A stretch of DNA of 64,000 nucleotides from contig NZ_JAGQBE010000004.1 of NCBI RefSeq assembly GCF_024345475.1, positions 1-64,000 on the forward strand, read 5' to 3'. The stretch is from Cyanobium sp. T1B-Tous (GTDB taxonomy: Bacteria > Cyanobacteriota > Cyanobacteriia > PCC-6307 > Cyanobiaceae). Position 1 is the stretch's first letter. Each line of letters opens with the position of its first letter. This document shows, in pieces, positions 44,371 to 53,017 of this stretch. The translations under genes and the position numbers were made by a program. Below the pieces are notes generated by a model that saw only the letters and a list, made by a program, of their open reading frames with translations, had not been told where the DNA came from and ran no database searches.

Positions 44371-44443
44371 GGGGGTCTAGCAATCTGGTGAATGCAGCGA
44401 ACTCATAATTCGCCTTAGGCGAGTTCGATCCTCGCGACCCCCA
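44371..44443 (+). tRNA. tRNA with CAU anticodon (elongator Met or Ile2)
   Basis: A complete 73-nt cloverleaf is present: acceptor GGGGGTC (44371-44377) with GACCCCC (44436-44442), an anticodon stem GCGAA/TTCGC around the loop CTCATAA with anticodon CAT at 44404-44406, and a T stem GCGAG/CTCGC around TTCGATC. The D arm is atypical and weakly paired (GCAATCTGGTGAATGC). It lacks the unpaired C1 of initiators, so it is an elongator Met or a lysidine-modified Ile tRNA. CCA is not encoded. Confidence 0.9.
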
Positions 44444-44446
44444 TCT

Positions 44447-44463
44447 GGCTGGGGACTCCAGCC
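44447..44463 (+). terminator. hairpin following the CAU tRNA
   Basis: GGCTGG (44447-44452) and CCAGCC (44458-44463) pair around a 5-nt loop directly after the tRNA. Only scattered T residues follow, so it could equally aid 3' processing. Confidence 0.4.
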
Positions 44464-44509
44464 GCTCCTATTCTCGGGCCAGTGATGGCTCCCCGGGTGG
44501 GGTCTCCCC

Positions 44510-45838
44510 GTGATTCAAGTCCTGGCGCTGGCCATTCTGCTGGCCATGTTGGCCTTCTTTGCGGCTGGGGAATTCGCCCTGATCCGGCTGCGGCCCAGCA
44601 GGGTGCGTCAGCTTGAGGAGGCTGGCGAGCCCGGTGCCAAGGCCGTCGCCAAGCTGCAGCACCGGCTCCGGCGCGTGTTGGTGGCCACCCAGTTGGGGGC
44701 GGTGCTGGCCCTGGTGGCCCTGGGTTGGGCCGGCCGGGGGCTGGCTGAGCGACTGGGGGCCTGGCTGGCCAGCCAGCCTGGCTTGGGCCCCTGGCCCCAG
44801 GGGTGGCTCGATGCCGCCGTTTTTCTCGTGCTGGTGCTGCTCGCCACCGTGCTGGGAGGGCTGCTGCCCAAGGCCTGGGTGTTGCACCGCCCCGAGGTTT
44901 CGGCCCTGCGGCTCGCCCCCCTGCTGGATTCCGTCAGCCGCAGTCTGGCGCCGCTGCTCTCCCTGATCGAACGCTTCAGTGGCGTCCTGTTGCGCTTGCT
45001 GGGACTGCCGCGCAACTGGGATGAGCTGGTGCCCGCCCTATCCGCCGGCGAGCTCGAAACCCTGATTGAAACGGGCAGCGTTACGGGTCTGATGCCCGAC
45101 GAACGCAACATCCTGGAGGGGGTGTTCTCGTTGCGGGACACGCTTGTGCGCGAGGTGATGGTGCCGCGCGCCGGCATGGTCACCCTGCCGCTTGACGTCA
45201 GTTTTGCTGAGCTGATGCGCGAGGTGCATGACACGGCCCATGCCCGCTTTCCCGTGATCGGCAGCTCCCTCGACGATGTGCGTGGCCTGCTGGACCTCAG
45301 GCGGTTGGCGGATCCCATCGCGCGGGGCCTGCTCAGTGCCGATACGCCGCTGGCTCCCTATATCACCCCCGTGACGCGCGTTCAAGAGAGCACACCGCTG
45401 GCAGACCTGCTCCCCTTGATCCGCAGTGGCCAGCCCCTGCTGGTGGTGGTCGATGAACACGGCGGCACCGAAGGGCTCGTCACCGTGGCCGACCTCACCA
45501 GCGAGATTGTCGGTGAAGACGACGGTTCCCTGGAGGCGGCGCAGGACCTCCAGCAGCTGGGGGAGGGCAGTTGGTCGGTGGCCGGGGATCTCGAGATCTT
45601 CGAGCTCAATCGCCAGCTGGCCCTGCAGTTGCCGGAGGCCGAAGGGCACCACACCCTGGCGGGCTTTCTGCTCGAGCGGCTCCAGCACATCCCCTCTCCT
45701 GGAGAAGGCTTGCGCTGGAAGGGTCATCAGTTTCTGGTGCTGGCCATGGATGGCCCCCGGATCGAACGGGTCCAGATCGATCGACCGCTGGCCGAGCCGA
45801 TCACTGATAATGCCGCCAGCCGCGAGCCCTTGCCTTGA
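44510..45838 (+). CDS. CNNM/CorC-type membrane protein with CBS domains (hemolysin C family)
   Basis: The 442-residue protein has an N-terminal DUF21/CNNM membrane domain with helices near IQVLALAILLAMLAFFAAGEFALI, VLVATQLGAVLALVALG and AAVFLVLVLLATVLGGLLPKAWV. Paired CBS domains follow (about residues 210-330; VREVMVPRAGMVTLP and LLVVVDEHGGTEGLVTVADL). A C-terminal CorC/HlyC-type domain contains WSVAGDLEIFELNRQL and HTLAGFLLERL. These proteins are implicated in magnesium or cobalt transport. The GTG at 44510 starts the conserved membrane segment. It overlaps the next gene as TTGA. Confidence 0.9.
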   Translation: MIQVLALAILLAMLAFFAAGEFALIRLRPSRVRQLEEAGEPGAKAVAKLQHRLRRVLVATQLGAVLALVALGWAGRGLAERLGAWLASQPGLGPWPQGWLDAAVFLVLVLLATVLGGLLPKAWVLHRPEVSALRLAPLLDSVSRSLAPLLSLIERFSGVLLRLLGLPRNWDELVPALSAGELETLIETGSVTGLMPDERNILEGVFSLRDTLVREVMVPRAGMVTLPLDVSFAELMREVHDTAHARFPVIGSSLDDVRGLLDLRRLADPIARGLLSADTPLAPYITPVTRVQESTPLADLLPLIRSGQPLLVVVDEHGGTEGLVTVADLTSEIVGEDDGSLEAAQDLQQLGEGSWSVAGDLEIFELNRQLALQLPEAEGHHTLAGFLLERLQHIPSPGEGLRWKGHQFLVLAMDGPRIERVQIDRPLAEPITDNAASREPLP

Positions 45839-46827
45839 ACCCTGTGCGTGTGGGTGTCATCGGCATTGGCAACATGGGCTGGCACCACGCCCGGGTGCTG
45901 AGCCTGATCAAGGATGCCCAGCTGGTGGGGGTGGCTGATCCTGATCCGGTTCGGGGACAACTCGCCACCGAACAGTTCGGCTGCCGCTGGTTTCCGACCT
46001 ACGAGACCCTGCTGGCGGAGGTGGATGCGGTCTGCATCGCCGTGCCCACCCTGTTGCACCATCGGGTCGGTCTGGCCTGCCTCCGGGCTGGTGTGCACGT
46101 GTTGATCGAGAAGCCGATCGCCGCCAGCCAGGAGGAAGCCGCTGAACTGATCCATGCCGCTGAGCAGGCGGGACGCCTGTTGCAGGTGGGCCATATCGAG
46201 CGCTTCAACCCCGCCTTCCGCGAGTTGGTGAAGGTGGTGGCCAATGAGGAGGTGGTGGTGCTCGAGGCGCGGCGCCACAGCCCCAACGCCGACCGGGCCA
46301 ATGACGTGTCCGTGGTGCTGGATCTGATGATCCACGACATCGATCTGGTGCTGGAGCTGGCCGGGGCCCCGGTGATTCGGCTGGCGGCCGCCGGAGGGCG
46401 CAGCGCCGAAGGCCCGATCGATTACGTCAATGCCACCCTGGCATTCGCCAACGGGGTGGTGGCCAGCCTCACGGCCAGCAAGATGGCCCACCGCAAGATT
46501 CGCAGTCTTTCGGCCCACTGCCGCAGCAGCCTGGTGGAAACGGATTTCCTCAACCGCACGCTGCACATTCACCGCCGCGCCCATGAGTCGGTGAGTGCCG
46601 ATCACGGTGAGCTGGTGTATCGCTCCGATGGCGTGATCGAGGAGGTGAGCACCACATCGATCGAGCCTCTCTACGCCGAGCTGGAGCACTTTCTTCAGTG
46701 CGTGCGGGGGGTTGAAACGCCCGCCGTGGATGGGCTGCAAGCCTCCCGGGCCCTGCAACTGGCCGACCTGATCGAGCAGTGCGTGGAGCAGCCCAACCTC
46801 TGCATGAGCCTCGACGAGCCGATTTAG
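45835..46827 (+). CDS. Gfo/Idh/MocA-family oxidoreductase
   Basis: This NAD(P)-dependent sugar or inositol oxidoreductase of 330 residues has VGVIGIGNMGWHHARVLSLI for the dinucleotide, VLIEKPIAASQEEAAEL with the family EKP motif, and GHIERFNPAFRELVKVV. LMIHDIDLVLELAG contains the catalytic-site histidine and aspartate region. The substrate is not predictable; nucleotide-sugar or UDP-acyl amino sugar oxidation would suit the envelope genes nearby. The TTG start overlaps the CNNM stop. Its TAG overlaps the convergent GH15 stop by 4 bp (46824-46827). Confidence 0.88.
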   Translation: MNPVRVGVIGIGNMGWHHARVLSLIKDAQLVGVADPDPVRGQLATEQFGCRWFPTYETLLAEVDAVCIAVPTLLHHRVGLACLRAGVHVLIEKPIAASQEEAAELIHAAEQAGRLLQVGHIERFNPAFRELVKVVANEEVVVLEARRHSPNADRANDVSVVLDLMIHDIDLVLELAGAPVIRLAAAGGRSAEGPIDYVNATLAFANGVVASLTASKMAHRKIRSLSAHCRSSLVETDFLNRTLHIHRRAHESVSADHGELVYRSDGVIEEVSTTSIEPLYAELEHFLQCVRGVETPAVDGLQASRALQLADLIEQCVEQPNLCMSLDEPI

Positions 46828-49800
46828 GCGCCGCTGGTCTCGGTGAGCTGGCGCAAGGCCTCCAGTTGCCAGTGGCGGCAGTCCGCCGGGGAGGAGAGGT
46901 AAAACGCATCCCAGGCGTCCGCCTTGTGCTGGCCGTACTGCCCTGCCGGGATGGTGGGGTGTCGTTGTTGCCAGCCCACCCGCACGGCGTGACCGATCAC
47001 CACATCGAGCACGAGGTCATCGTCGAAGACCACCTTGGGGTTGGCTCCCACGAAGGCGATCAGGGTGATCAGGGTTTCGGTGCAGAGCTGGCGGTAGTCC
47101 GGGGCCTCAATCTTGCTCAACAGGTGATCCACCAAGGCCGCGAAGTTGTGTTCGCCCGGGGTCTTCTCGCTCAGTAGCGGAGCGCTGTCGAGCCGGTTGC
47201 GTTTCTCGAGTTTGTCGCCGATCACGATGCCGCGGCAGTGGTGCAGCAGATCCCAGATGCCGGGGTAGAAATCGCGGGGTACCCGGCCCAGGGCGCCGAG
47301 GCGCAGGCGGTGCTGCAGCCAGCAGCCCCCCCGGGGCAGCTCGCCCTGGGGATCGGGTACATCCCAGCGCACCCGTCCGCTCACATGCAGTTGCTCCTTG
47401 CGCTGCAGGGCGGCCTTGGCGTGCTCCAGGTCGGCGAGCACGGCCCGCAACCGCCGTTGGATGGCGTGGGGCGGTTGGTCGCAGAGGGCTTCAAAGGCGT
47501 CGATCGGACTGAGGTCGGCCTCGGTGGCCAGCTCGCCGGTGAGCAGCAGCAGCAGCTGCCCCAATTGCAGGGTGAGGCTGCCACTGAGCAGGTCAGGCTC
47601 GCGGCGGGCCAGGCCATCGAGGGCCAGCAGCAGTTCCTGCTGCAGCATCCATTCCCGGCCGTCTTCACCGCTGAACCGCTTGATCATGGCGGCGATGCTG
47701 GCGCTGCCCTGGGGTTCGCTGATCCGGGAATCGCTGGTGTAGTTCCGCCCGACCACCACCTGCTTCTGGCGCACCAACAGGTCGGTGAGGGCATCCTCCA
47801 GCTGGGGATGCACCAGGTCGAGGGACCCTGCCACCCGTCGCACCACGTTCCAGTCGGCTTCGGCCAAGGCGCGGCGGTAGACCTCTTCAAGCAGGTCCCG
47901 CAGCCGAACGGCCTGGCTCCCCGCGGGCCCCTGCAGACGGGAATCGGGCCCCAGGCGCCGCACCAGCTGCTCCAGCACTTCGCCCTGCTCCTCCAGGGAC
48001 GAACTGAGCCAGAGCCGCTCGGCCAGTTCGCCGATGCTGATGTCGTCGCGCTCGAGATCCTGCTCTTCCCGGGCGGAGAGGGGGGCCTGGCTGGTGCTGG
48101 CCCGCAGGGGGATGGGCGACGGGGACTCCGGGCCGGATCCGGTGCCGGCCTGGGGCGGCAATGGGATCCAGCAGGCCTGGTCCACCAGCTCAGCCAGGGG
48201 GGCCAGCTGCACGGGCACGCCGTCGAGCAGCCCCCCCTGCAGCTCGCGCCCCAGCCTCAGAAAGGCCTCGGGATTGGCCTGGAAGGCCCCTGCGGCCACC
48301 GGCACCAGCAGCAACGGGGAGCCGCTGCCCCGCCAGTGCCGTTGCAGCAGGCGCAGTTCCGCCCGGACGGTGTCGACCAGCTGTTCGGGGTCGTCGGCGA
48401 GATAGAACGTGTCCTCCTCCAGAACGGCGGGCAGAAAGGCGTGCTGGCTGTCGCCTTGCCGATAGAGGCGCGCTGTGGCCATGGTTTCCATCCGCACCGG
48501 GGGATGGCCCGTGAGCCCCAATCTGGGGTTGGCCCCCACCTGGGCCATGCGCTGGGCCAGGGCCCGGGAGCTGCCGATCTGCACGCCCCCGGGCTGGGCG
48601 CTGTCGTGGGCCACGGGGAGGCCCGCGGCCTGCAAGGCCGTGGCGATGGCCCCATTGCCGGGCACCAAGGCGACAAGCACCTGCTCAGCGCCGAGGGGGC
48701 TGGGCCGACGTCGCCCGAGCGGATCCAGGTCGTCCGGGGTGATCAGTCCATGCAGGAGTAGGTCGGAGAGCCAGGTGAGGCTCTGGGTCCACAGCAGGGG
48801 AACGTTGGGATTGGCCACCCGGCGCTGGCTGCCCGGCTGGCGCCGCTCGGCTTCGATCGCCTCCTCGGGCACGAGGTAGAGCTCGGGCAGCAGCGCCCCC
48901 CCCTCCTGGTCCAGGCTCACCGCCGCCAGGCGCTGGCGCCACGCGCGCGCTTCCTCCCAGCGCTCCTCGCAACAGGCGGTGATCAGCTCGTAGGCCCAGA
49001 ACAGGGGCCACTCACACTCCAGGTGCTCGAACTCGGCCAGTTCCTCCCGCTCGTAATGCAGGCGGGTGTGGTCTTCCACCACGGTCTGGTGGCCATCGCG
49101 GCGAAAGCGCTTGTAGCCGTAGGTGCCCCCCAGCTCCGTCCGGATCTTGTCCCGGGTGCGCTGGCGGAGCTGGGGATCCTCCACGGCCCAGGCCGGATAG
49201 CCAATCACCGAGAGGCAGGCACTGTCGACCTCCTTGCTGGCTGATTCCCGGGGCAGCAGGCTCCGCAGGGCGCGTCGCAGCCGCACGATCGCGTCGTGGG
49301 GGATCACCAGACAGCAGCTGCCGTCGCCATGGGGGCCGAAGAGGTCCAGGCCTTCCAGGGATTCGAGGGCGGCCTTCACCAGGCCGATGGAGCTGGCGTT
49401 GCGCTCGGGTTGGCCGTGGTTGCCCTTGTCTCCCCGCTCCCAGATGCCGTAGTCGGACACCCGGTAGGCCCGTGCCACGTAGTACACGAGGTTTTGCACG
49501 AAGTCGCACTCGTGGCTGCTCTGGAGCACCACCAGGCCGGAGCGGGTCAGCTGGGCCAGCTGCAACAGGAACAGGGCGGTGGCATCCAGCTGGAGATGGC
49601 CCCAGCCGTCGTCGGGCACCACCGGGGCCCCGGTGGCCGTGTCGAACTTGGCGTGGATGGCATGCAGCCGGTGCAGGCTGTGTTTGAACCGCTCCACCTT
49701 CGGCGCCTGGCGAAGCATGGCGTTGAGCAGGCCGCGCATCAGCTGCAGCACCCGGGCTTCCAGCTCATAGACCCGCCGGTTCGCGCCCCGCAGCCGCCGA

Positions 49801-50069
49801 TGGGCCAGGGCCAGTCCCCAGACGCATTGGATCGAATAGACGCAGTCGCGCACCCAGGCATCGCCGTAGTTGCCGTGCACCGTGTGGGCCGTGCTGGCGG
49901 GCAGGAGGCCGGTGATCGGATGCTGGCGGGCCAGCACCACCCGATCGATCTGGGCATCCAGCTCCTGCAGCACCGCCCAGGCCTGGGCAGGATGGACCAC
50001 GTCCGGCTCTGAGGCGTCGGCTGCACCGGTGCTGTCGGTGGAACCCTTCATCGGCAGGGATTGCGCCAT
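46824..50069 (-). CDS. GH15-like/phosphorylase-kinase alpha-beta-like protein
   Basis: The 1081-residue protein starts with an (alpha/alpha)6-type region similar to glycoside hydrolase family 15 and phosphorylase-kinase alpha/beta subunits. Motifs are HPITGLLPASTAHTVHGNYGDAWVRDCVYS (near residue 50; first part HPITGLLPASTA), VPDDGWGHLQLDATALFLLQL, and YGIWERGDKGNHGQPERNAS. A long helical C-terminal half (residues of about 650-1081) follows without a recognised catalytic domain. Such giant proteins occur in many cyanobacteria; a role in glycogen control has been suggested by the eukaryotic homologue only. ATG 50069 is a conservative start, as the open frame goes on to 50144. Confidence 0.82.
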   Translation of the reverse strand: MAQSLPMKGSTDSTGAADASEPDVVHPAQAWAVLQELDAQIDRVVLARQHPITGLLPASTAHTVHGNYGDAWVRDCVYSIQCVWGLALAHRRLRGANRRVYELEARVLQLMRGLLNAMLRQAPKVERFKHSLHRLHAIHAKFDTATGAPVVPDDGWGHLQLDATALFLLQLAQLTRSGLVVLQSSHECDFVQNLVYYVARAYRVSDYGIWERGDKGNHGQPERNASSIGLVKAALESLEGLDLFGPHGDGSCCLVIPHDAIVRLRRALRSLLPRESASKEVDSACLSVIGYPAWAVEDPQLRQRTRDKIRTELGGTYGYKRFRRDGHQTVVEDHTRLHYEREELAEFEHLECEWPLFWAYELITACCEERWEEARAWRQRLAAVSLDQEGGALLPELYLVPEEAIEAERRQPGSQRRVANPNVPLLWTQSLTWLSDLLLHGLITPDDLDPLGRRRPSPLGAEQVLVALVPGNGAIATALQAAGLPVAHDSAQPGGVQIGSSRALAQRMAQVGANPRLGLTGHPPVRMETMATARLYRQGDSQHAFLPAVLEEDTFYLADDPEQLVDTVRAELRLLQRHWRGSGSPLLLVPVAAGAFQANPEAFLRLGRELQGGLLDGVPVQLAPLAELVDQACWIPLPPQAGTGSGPESPSPIPLRASTSQAPLSAREEQDLERDDISIGELAERLWLSSSLEEQGEVLEQLVRRLGPDSRLQGPAGSQAVRLRDLLEEVYRRALAEADWNVVRRVAGSLDLVHPQLEDALTDLLVRQKQVVVGRNYTSDSRISEPQGSASIAAMIKRFSGEDGREWMLQQELLLALDGLARREPDLLSGSLTLQLGQLLLLLTGELATEADLSPIDAFEALCDQPPHAIQRRLRAVLADLEHAKAALQRKEQLHVSGRVRWDVPDPQGELPRGGCWLQHRLRLGALGRVPRDFYPGIWDLLHHCRGIVIGDKLEKRNRLDSAPLLSEKTPGEHNFAALVDHLLSKIEAPDYRQLCTETLITLIAFVGANPKVVFDDDLVLDVVIGHAVRVGWQQRHPTIPAGQYGQHKADAWDAFYLSSPADCRHWQLEALRQLTETSGA

Positions 50070-50128
50070 CGATGTCCCAGTGCCAGTGACGGGCCAGCCA
50101 TAGATTCTCCACCCCCACCGCACCCCTG

Positions 50129-50854
50129 ATGGCAGCAACGGCAACCGAACCTCTCCGCACTGGCGTCCTGGGGGTCCCGGTGAGCGTGTGCCCCGACGTG
50201 TTCGACGCTGCCCTGGCTCTGCACCAGCGGGGAGGGGGCCAGATCGTCACCCTCAATGCGGAGATGACCATGGCGGCCAAGGCCGACCCTGCCCTTGGCG
50301 GGGCGATCGCTGCGGCGGCCCTGGTGATTCCCGATGGCGCCGGGGTGGTGTGGGCCCTCGGGCGCCAGGGCTACCGGGTGCGGCGCAGTCCCGGGATCGA
50401 GCTCGCCCGGGATCTGTTGGCCCATGCGGCTGCCCAGGGCTGGAAGGTGGCCCTTGTGGGGGCCTCCCCGGCGGTGATGGACCAACTCACCCAGCGACTG
50501 CGCCGGGAGCTCCCCGGGCTCCAGTTGGTGCTGACCGCCCACGGCTACCAGCCCCCCGAGGCCTGGCCAGGCCTCGAGCAGCAGCTCCTGGCGGCCCGCC
50601 CGGACCTGGTGCTGGTGGCCCTCGGGGTGCCGCGGCAGGAAACCTGGATTCAGCAGTTTCCGGGGCGGCGCTGTGGCCTCTGGATGGGCGTGGGTGGCAG
50701 CTTTGACGTCTGGGCTGGGGTCAAAAAAAGAGCCCCCGCCTGGATGGGAGCTCTGCAGATTGAATGGTTGTACCGCCTGCTTCAGGAGCCGGCCCGCTGG
50801 CGCCGGATGCTGTCCCTGCCGGCCTTCGCCTGGGCCGTGCTCCGGCAGGGATGA
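50129..50854 (+). CDS. WecG/TagA/CpsF-family glycosyltransferase
   Basis: This 241-residue GT26 enzyme would add a UDP-linked amino sugar (ManNAc or ManNAcA in characterised members) to a lipid-linked acceptor. Typical segments are VTLNAEMTMAAKADPALGGAI, LVIPDGAGVVWALGRQG, VALVGASPAVMDQL and VALGVPRQETWIQQF, then MGVGGSFDVWAGVKKRAPAW. It is transcribed away from the GH15-like gene, with 59 bp between starts, and ends at a shared hairpin opposite psbK. Confidence 0.92.
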   Translation: MAATATEPLRTGVLGVPVSVCPDVFDAALALHQRGGGQIVTLNAEMTMAAKADPALGGAIAAAALVIPDGAGVVWALGRQGYRVRRSPGIELARDLLAHAAAQGWKVALVGASPAVMDQLTQRLRRELPGLQLVLTAHGYQPPEAWPGLEQQLLAARPDLVLVALGVPRQETWIQQFPGRRCGLWMGVGGSFDVWAGVKKRAPAWMGALQIEWLYRLLQEPARWRRMLSLPAFAWAVLRQG

Positions 50855-50863
50855 GGGGTGGAT

Positions 50864-50891
50864 CTGAACTGGGGGGTACGCCCCGGTTCAG
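50864..50891. terminator. bidirectional terminator-like hairpin between wecG-type gene and psbK
   Basis: CTGAACTGGGG (50864-50874) pairs with CCCCGGTTCAG (50881-50891) in an 11-bp stem containing one G-T mismatch, with a 6-nt loop. It lies between the two convergent stops (50854 and 50906). No T run follows on either strand, so termination efficiency is uncertain. Confidence 0.5.
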
Positions 50892-50905
50892 GGGAGCTGC
50901 CGGGT

Positions 50906-51049
50906 TTAGCGGAAGCCCACAGAGGCCTGCCACACGAAGGCCAGCAACAGGAAGAACAGGGGGATGATCGGCAGGATGTCGACCAGGGGACCGAAGGCCT
51001 GGTAGGCCTCGGGGAGCTGGGCCAGGGTCTGCAGGGCGTAGGCGGCCAT
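50906..51049 (-). CDS. psbK: photosystem II protein PsbK
   Basis: This short gene encodes 47 residues. A leader [11 protein letters not shown] precedes the mature start [21 protein letters not shown], and the end is the conserved [10 protein letters not shown]. PsbK is a one-helix core subunit of photosystem II needed for CP43 association. It lies 29 bp downstream of tgt on the same strand, a neighbourhood I recall from other marine cyanobacteria. Confidence 0.96.
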   Translation of the reverse strand: MAAYALQTLAQLPEAYQAFGPLVDILPIIPLFFLLLAFVWQASVGFR

Positions 51050-51078
51050 CCCGAAAATCGCTGAGCGTGAGGCGGACG

Positions 51079-52122
51079 CTACCACGTGTGGGCGGCTGGG
51101 GACTCGGGTTCCCAGGGAGCGAAATCCTCTGCAAAACAGCCGTCCTCGATGGCCCGGCCCATGGCGCTGGTGAAGCGCACCAGCTGGGTGATGTTGTGCA
51201 GGCTCAGCAGGATCTTGCCCAGCAGTTCCTCGCTCTTGATCAGGTGGTGCAGGTAGGCCCGGCTGTGCTGCCGGCAGGCCAGGCAGGGGCAGCTGCCATC
51301 GAGGGGGGTGTGGTCGTGGCGGAAGCGGGCGTTCTTGAGGTTCCAGCGCTCGCCGCCCACCAGGGCAGCGCCGTGGCGGCCCAGACGGGTGGGGATCACG
51401 CAGTCGAACAGGTCGAAGCCGTTGGCCACCGCGATGGCCATCTCCCGCAGGGTGCCCACCCCCATCAGGTAGTGGGGCACGGCCTCCGGCAGCAGCGGCC
51501 CCACCTGGCGCACGATCCGGTGCATCTCCTCGGTGGGTTCCCCCACACTCACGCCCCCCACGGCGATACCCGGCAGGCCCATCGAGGCCACCACCTGGGC
51601 TGAGTCCTGGCGCAGGTGGGGGAAGCAGCCCCCCTGCACGATGCCGAAGAGGGCCTGATCGGGCTTGGTGTGGCGGGTGATGCAGCGCTCCAGCCAGCTG
51701 TGGGTGCGCCGGCAGGCGGCGGCCACGTCCGCCTCGCTGGCGGGATAGGGGGGGCATTGGTCGAAGGCCATGGCCACATCGGCCCCCAGCGCCATCTGGA
51801 TCTCCATGGCCCGCTCCGGCGTGAGCTCGATGCGGGCTCCGTCGCGGGGGGACCGGAACACCACGCCGTGGTCGTTGATCGTGTTGATGTCGCCCAGGCT
51901 GAACACCTGGAAGCCGCCGGAATCGGTGAGCATCGGGCCGCTCCAGCCCATGAAGCGGTGCAATCCGCCGGCCTCCGCCACGATCGCCTCGCCCGGTTGC
52001 AGATGCAGGTGGTAGGTGTTGGAGAGCACCATCTGGGCGCCGGTTTCGCCCAGCTGGCTGGTGGTGATTCCCTTCACGGTGGCCAGGGTGCCCACGGGCA
52101 TGAAGCGCGGGGTGGTCACCAC
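51079..52122 (-). CDS. tgt: tRNA-guanine(34) transglycosylase
   Basis: Tgt exchanges guanine-34 of certain tRNAs for a queuine precursor. The protein shows [56 protein letters not shown] with the active-site Asp, [18 protein letters not shown], and the zinc site [17 protein letters not shown]. The first canonical start is GTG 52122, giving 347 residues. However, the codons upstream to about 52195 still encode family-like sequence ([19 protein letters not shown]), so the true start must be further upstream and non-standard, perhaps ATC 52212 or CTG 52224. Confidence 0.93.
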   Translation of the reverse strand: MVTTPRFMPVGTLATVKGITTSQLGETGAQMVLSNTYHLHLQPGEAIVAEAGGLHRFMGWSGPMLTDSGGFQVFSLGDINTINDHGVVFRSPRDGARIELTPERAMEIQMALGADVAMAFDQCPPYPASEADVAAACRRTHSWLERCITRHTKPDQALFGIVQGGCFPHLRQDSAQVVASMGLPGIAVGGVSVGEPTEEMHRIVRQVGPLLPEAVPHYLMGVGTLREMAIAVANGFDLFDCVIPTRLGRHGAALVGGERWNLKNARFRHDHTPLDGSCPCLACRQHSRAYLHHLIKSEELLGKILLSLHNITQLVRFTSAMGRAIEDGCFAEDFAPWEPESPAAHTW

Positions 52123-52249
52123 GCCATGGGGGGTGTGGAAGCAGCCGCAGCGGGCCCGGGTGCGCGGGCACTGGGCCGTGATGGAGAACGAGAAGGCGGG
52201 TGGGAAGCTGATTGCGCCGAACAGGTGCTGTTCTGACGCTAGGTGTCGC

Positions 52250-53017
52250 TTGTCGAAGCCTTTCTCTGCGTTGACCCCAGGCTGGCTCGCCGATCTGGCC
52301 GGGGCTTGGGTGTTCTACTCCGTGTTGCCCGCCTGGCCTGGGCTGACGCCGCGCTTTGAGCGAATCGCCCGCTTCGGTCCCCTGATCGGTCTGGTGCTGG
52401 GGGGCATCCAGGCGCTCTTCTGGGGGCTGACGGCCAGCTGGCTGCCGCTCGGCGCCCAGGTGGCCCTGGTGCTCGCCCTGGGCCTGGTGCTCACGGGTGG
52501 CCTGCATGTGGATGGGGCCATGGACACGGCCGATGGCCTCGGTGCCGGTCCCCGGGCCTTGGAGGCGATGGCGGACAGCCGCGTCGGGGCTTCCGGGGTG
52601 CAGGCCCTGGCGCTGCTGCTGTTGCTGCGGGTGGCGGCGCTGGTCTGCCTGGCTACGGCGGCTCCGCTGGCCCTGCTTTGGGCTGCGTTCTGGGGCCGGG
52701 TGGCCCCCCTGCTGGCGATGGCCTGGTTCCCCTATCTCCGGGATCAGGGCAGTGCCGCCTTCCACCGGCAGCACTGGCGGGGGTTGCTGCCGGAGTTGGC
52801 ACCGGCGCTGCTGGCCCTGCTGCTGGCCCTGCTGGGCTGGGCCTGGGCCGGCTGGCCGCTGCCGGATGGAATCGGCATCGTGCCGGCGCTGCTGGTGCCC
52901 CTGTGGTTCGGGCGCCGGCTGGGTGGCCACAGCGGGGACACCTATGGCGCTTGCGTGGAGTGGGTGGAGACCCTGGCTCTGTTGCTCAGTGGCCTGGGGT
53001 TGCGGCTGGCAGGCTGA
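52250..53017 (+). CDS. cobS: adenosylcobinamide-GDP ribazoletransferase (cobalamin synthase)
   Basis: CobS joins the nucleotide loop to the corrin ring in the last step of cobalamin or pseudocobalamin synthesis. The 255-residue polytopic membrane protein has the hallmark [20 protein letters not shown] near residue 80 and [40 protein letters not shown] follows near the C-terminus. There is no ATG near the expected N-terminus; TTG 52250 fits the usual length, and TTG 52271 is an alternative. It ends in a 32-bp overlap with the convergent sensor kinase gene. Confidence 0.92.
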   Translation: MSKPFSALTPGWLADLAGAWVFYSVLPAWPGLTPRFERIARFGPLIGLVLGGIQALFWGLTASWLPLGAQVALVLALGLVLTGGLHVDGAMDTADGLGAGPRALEAMADSRVGASGVQALALLLLLRVAALVCLATAAPLALLWAAFWGRVAPLLAMAWFPYLRDQGSAAFHRQHWRGLLPELAPALLALLLALLGWAWAGWPLPDGIGIVPALLVPLWFGRRLGGHSGDTYGACVEWVETLALLLSGLGLRLAG

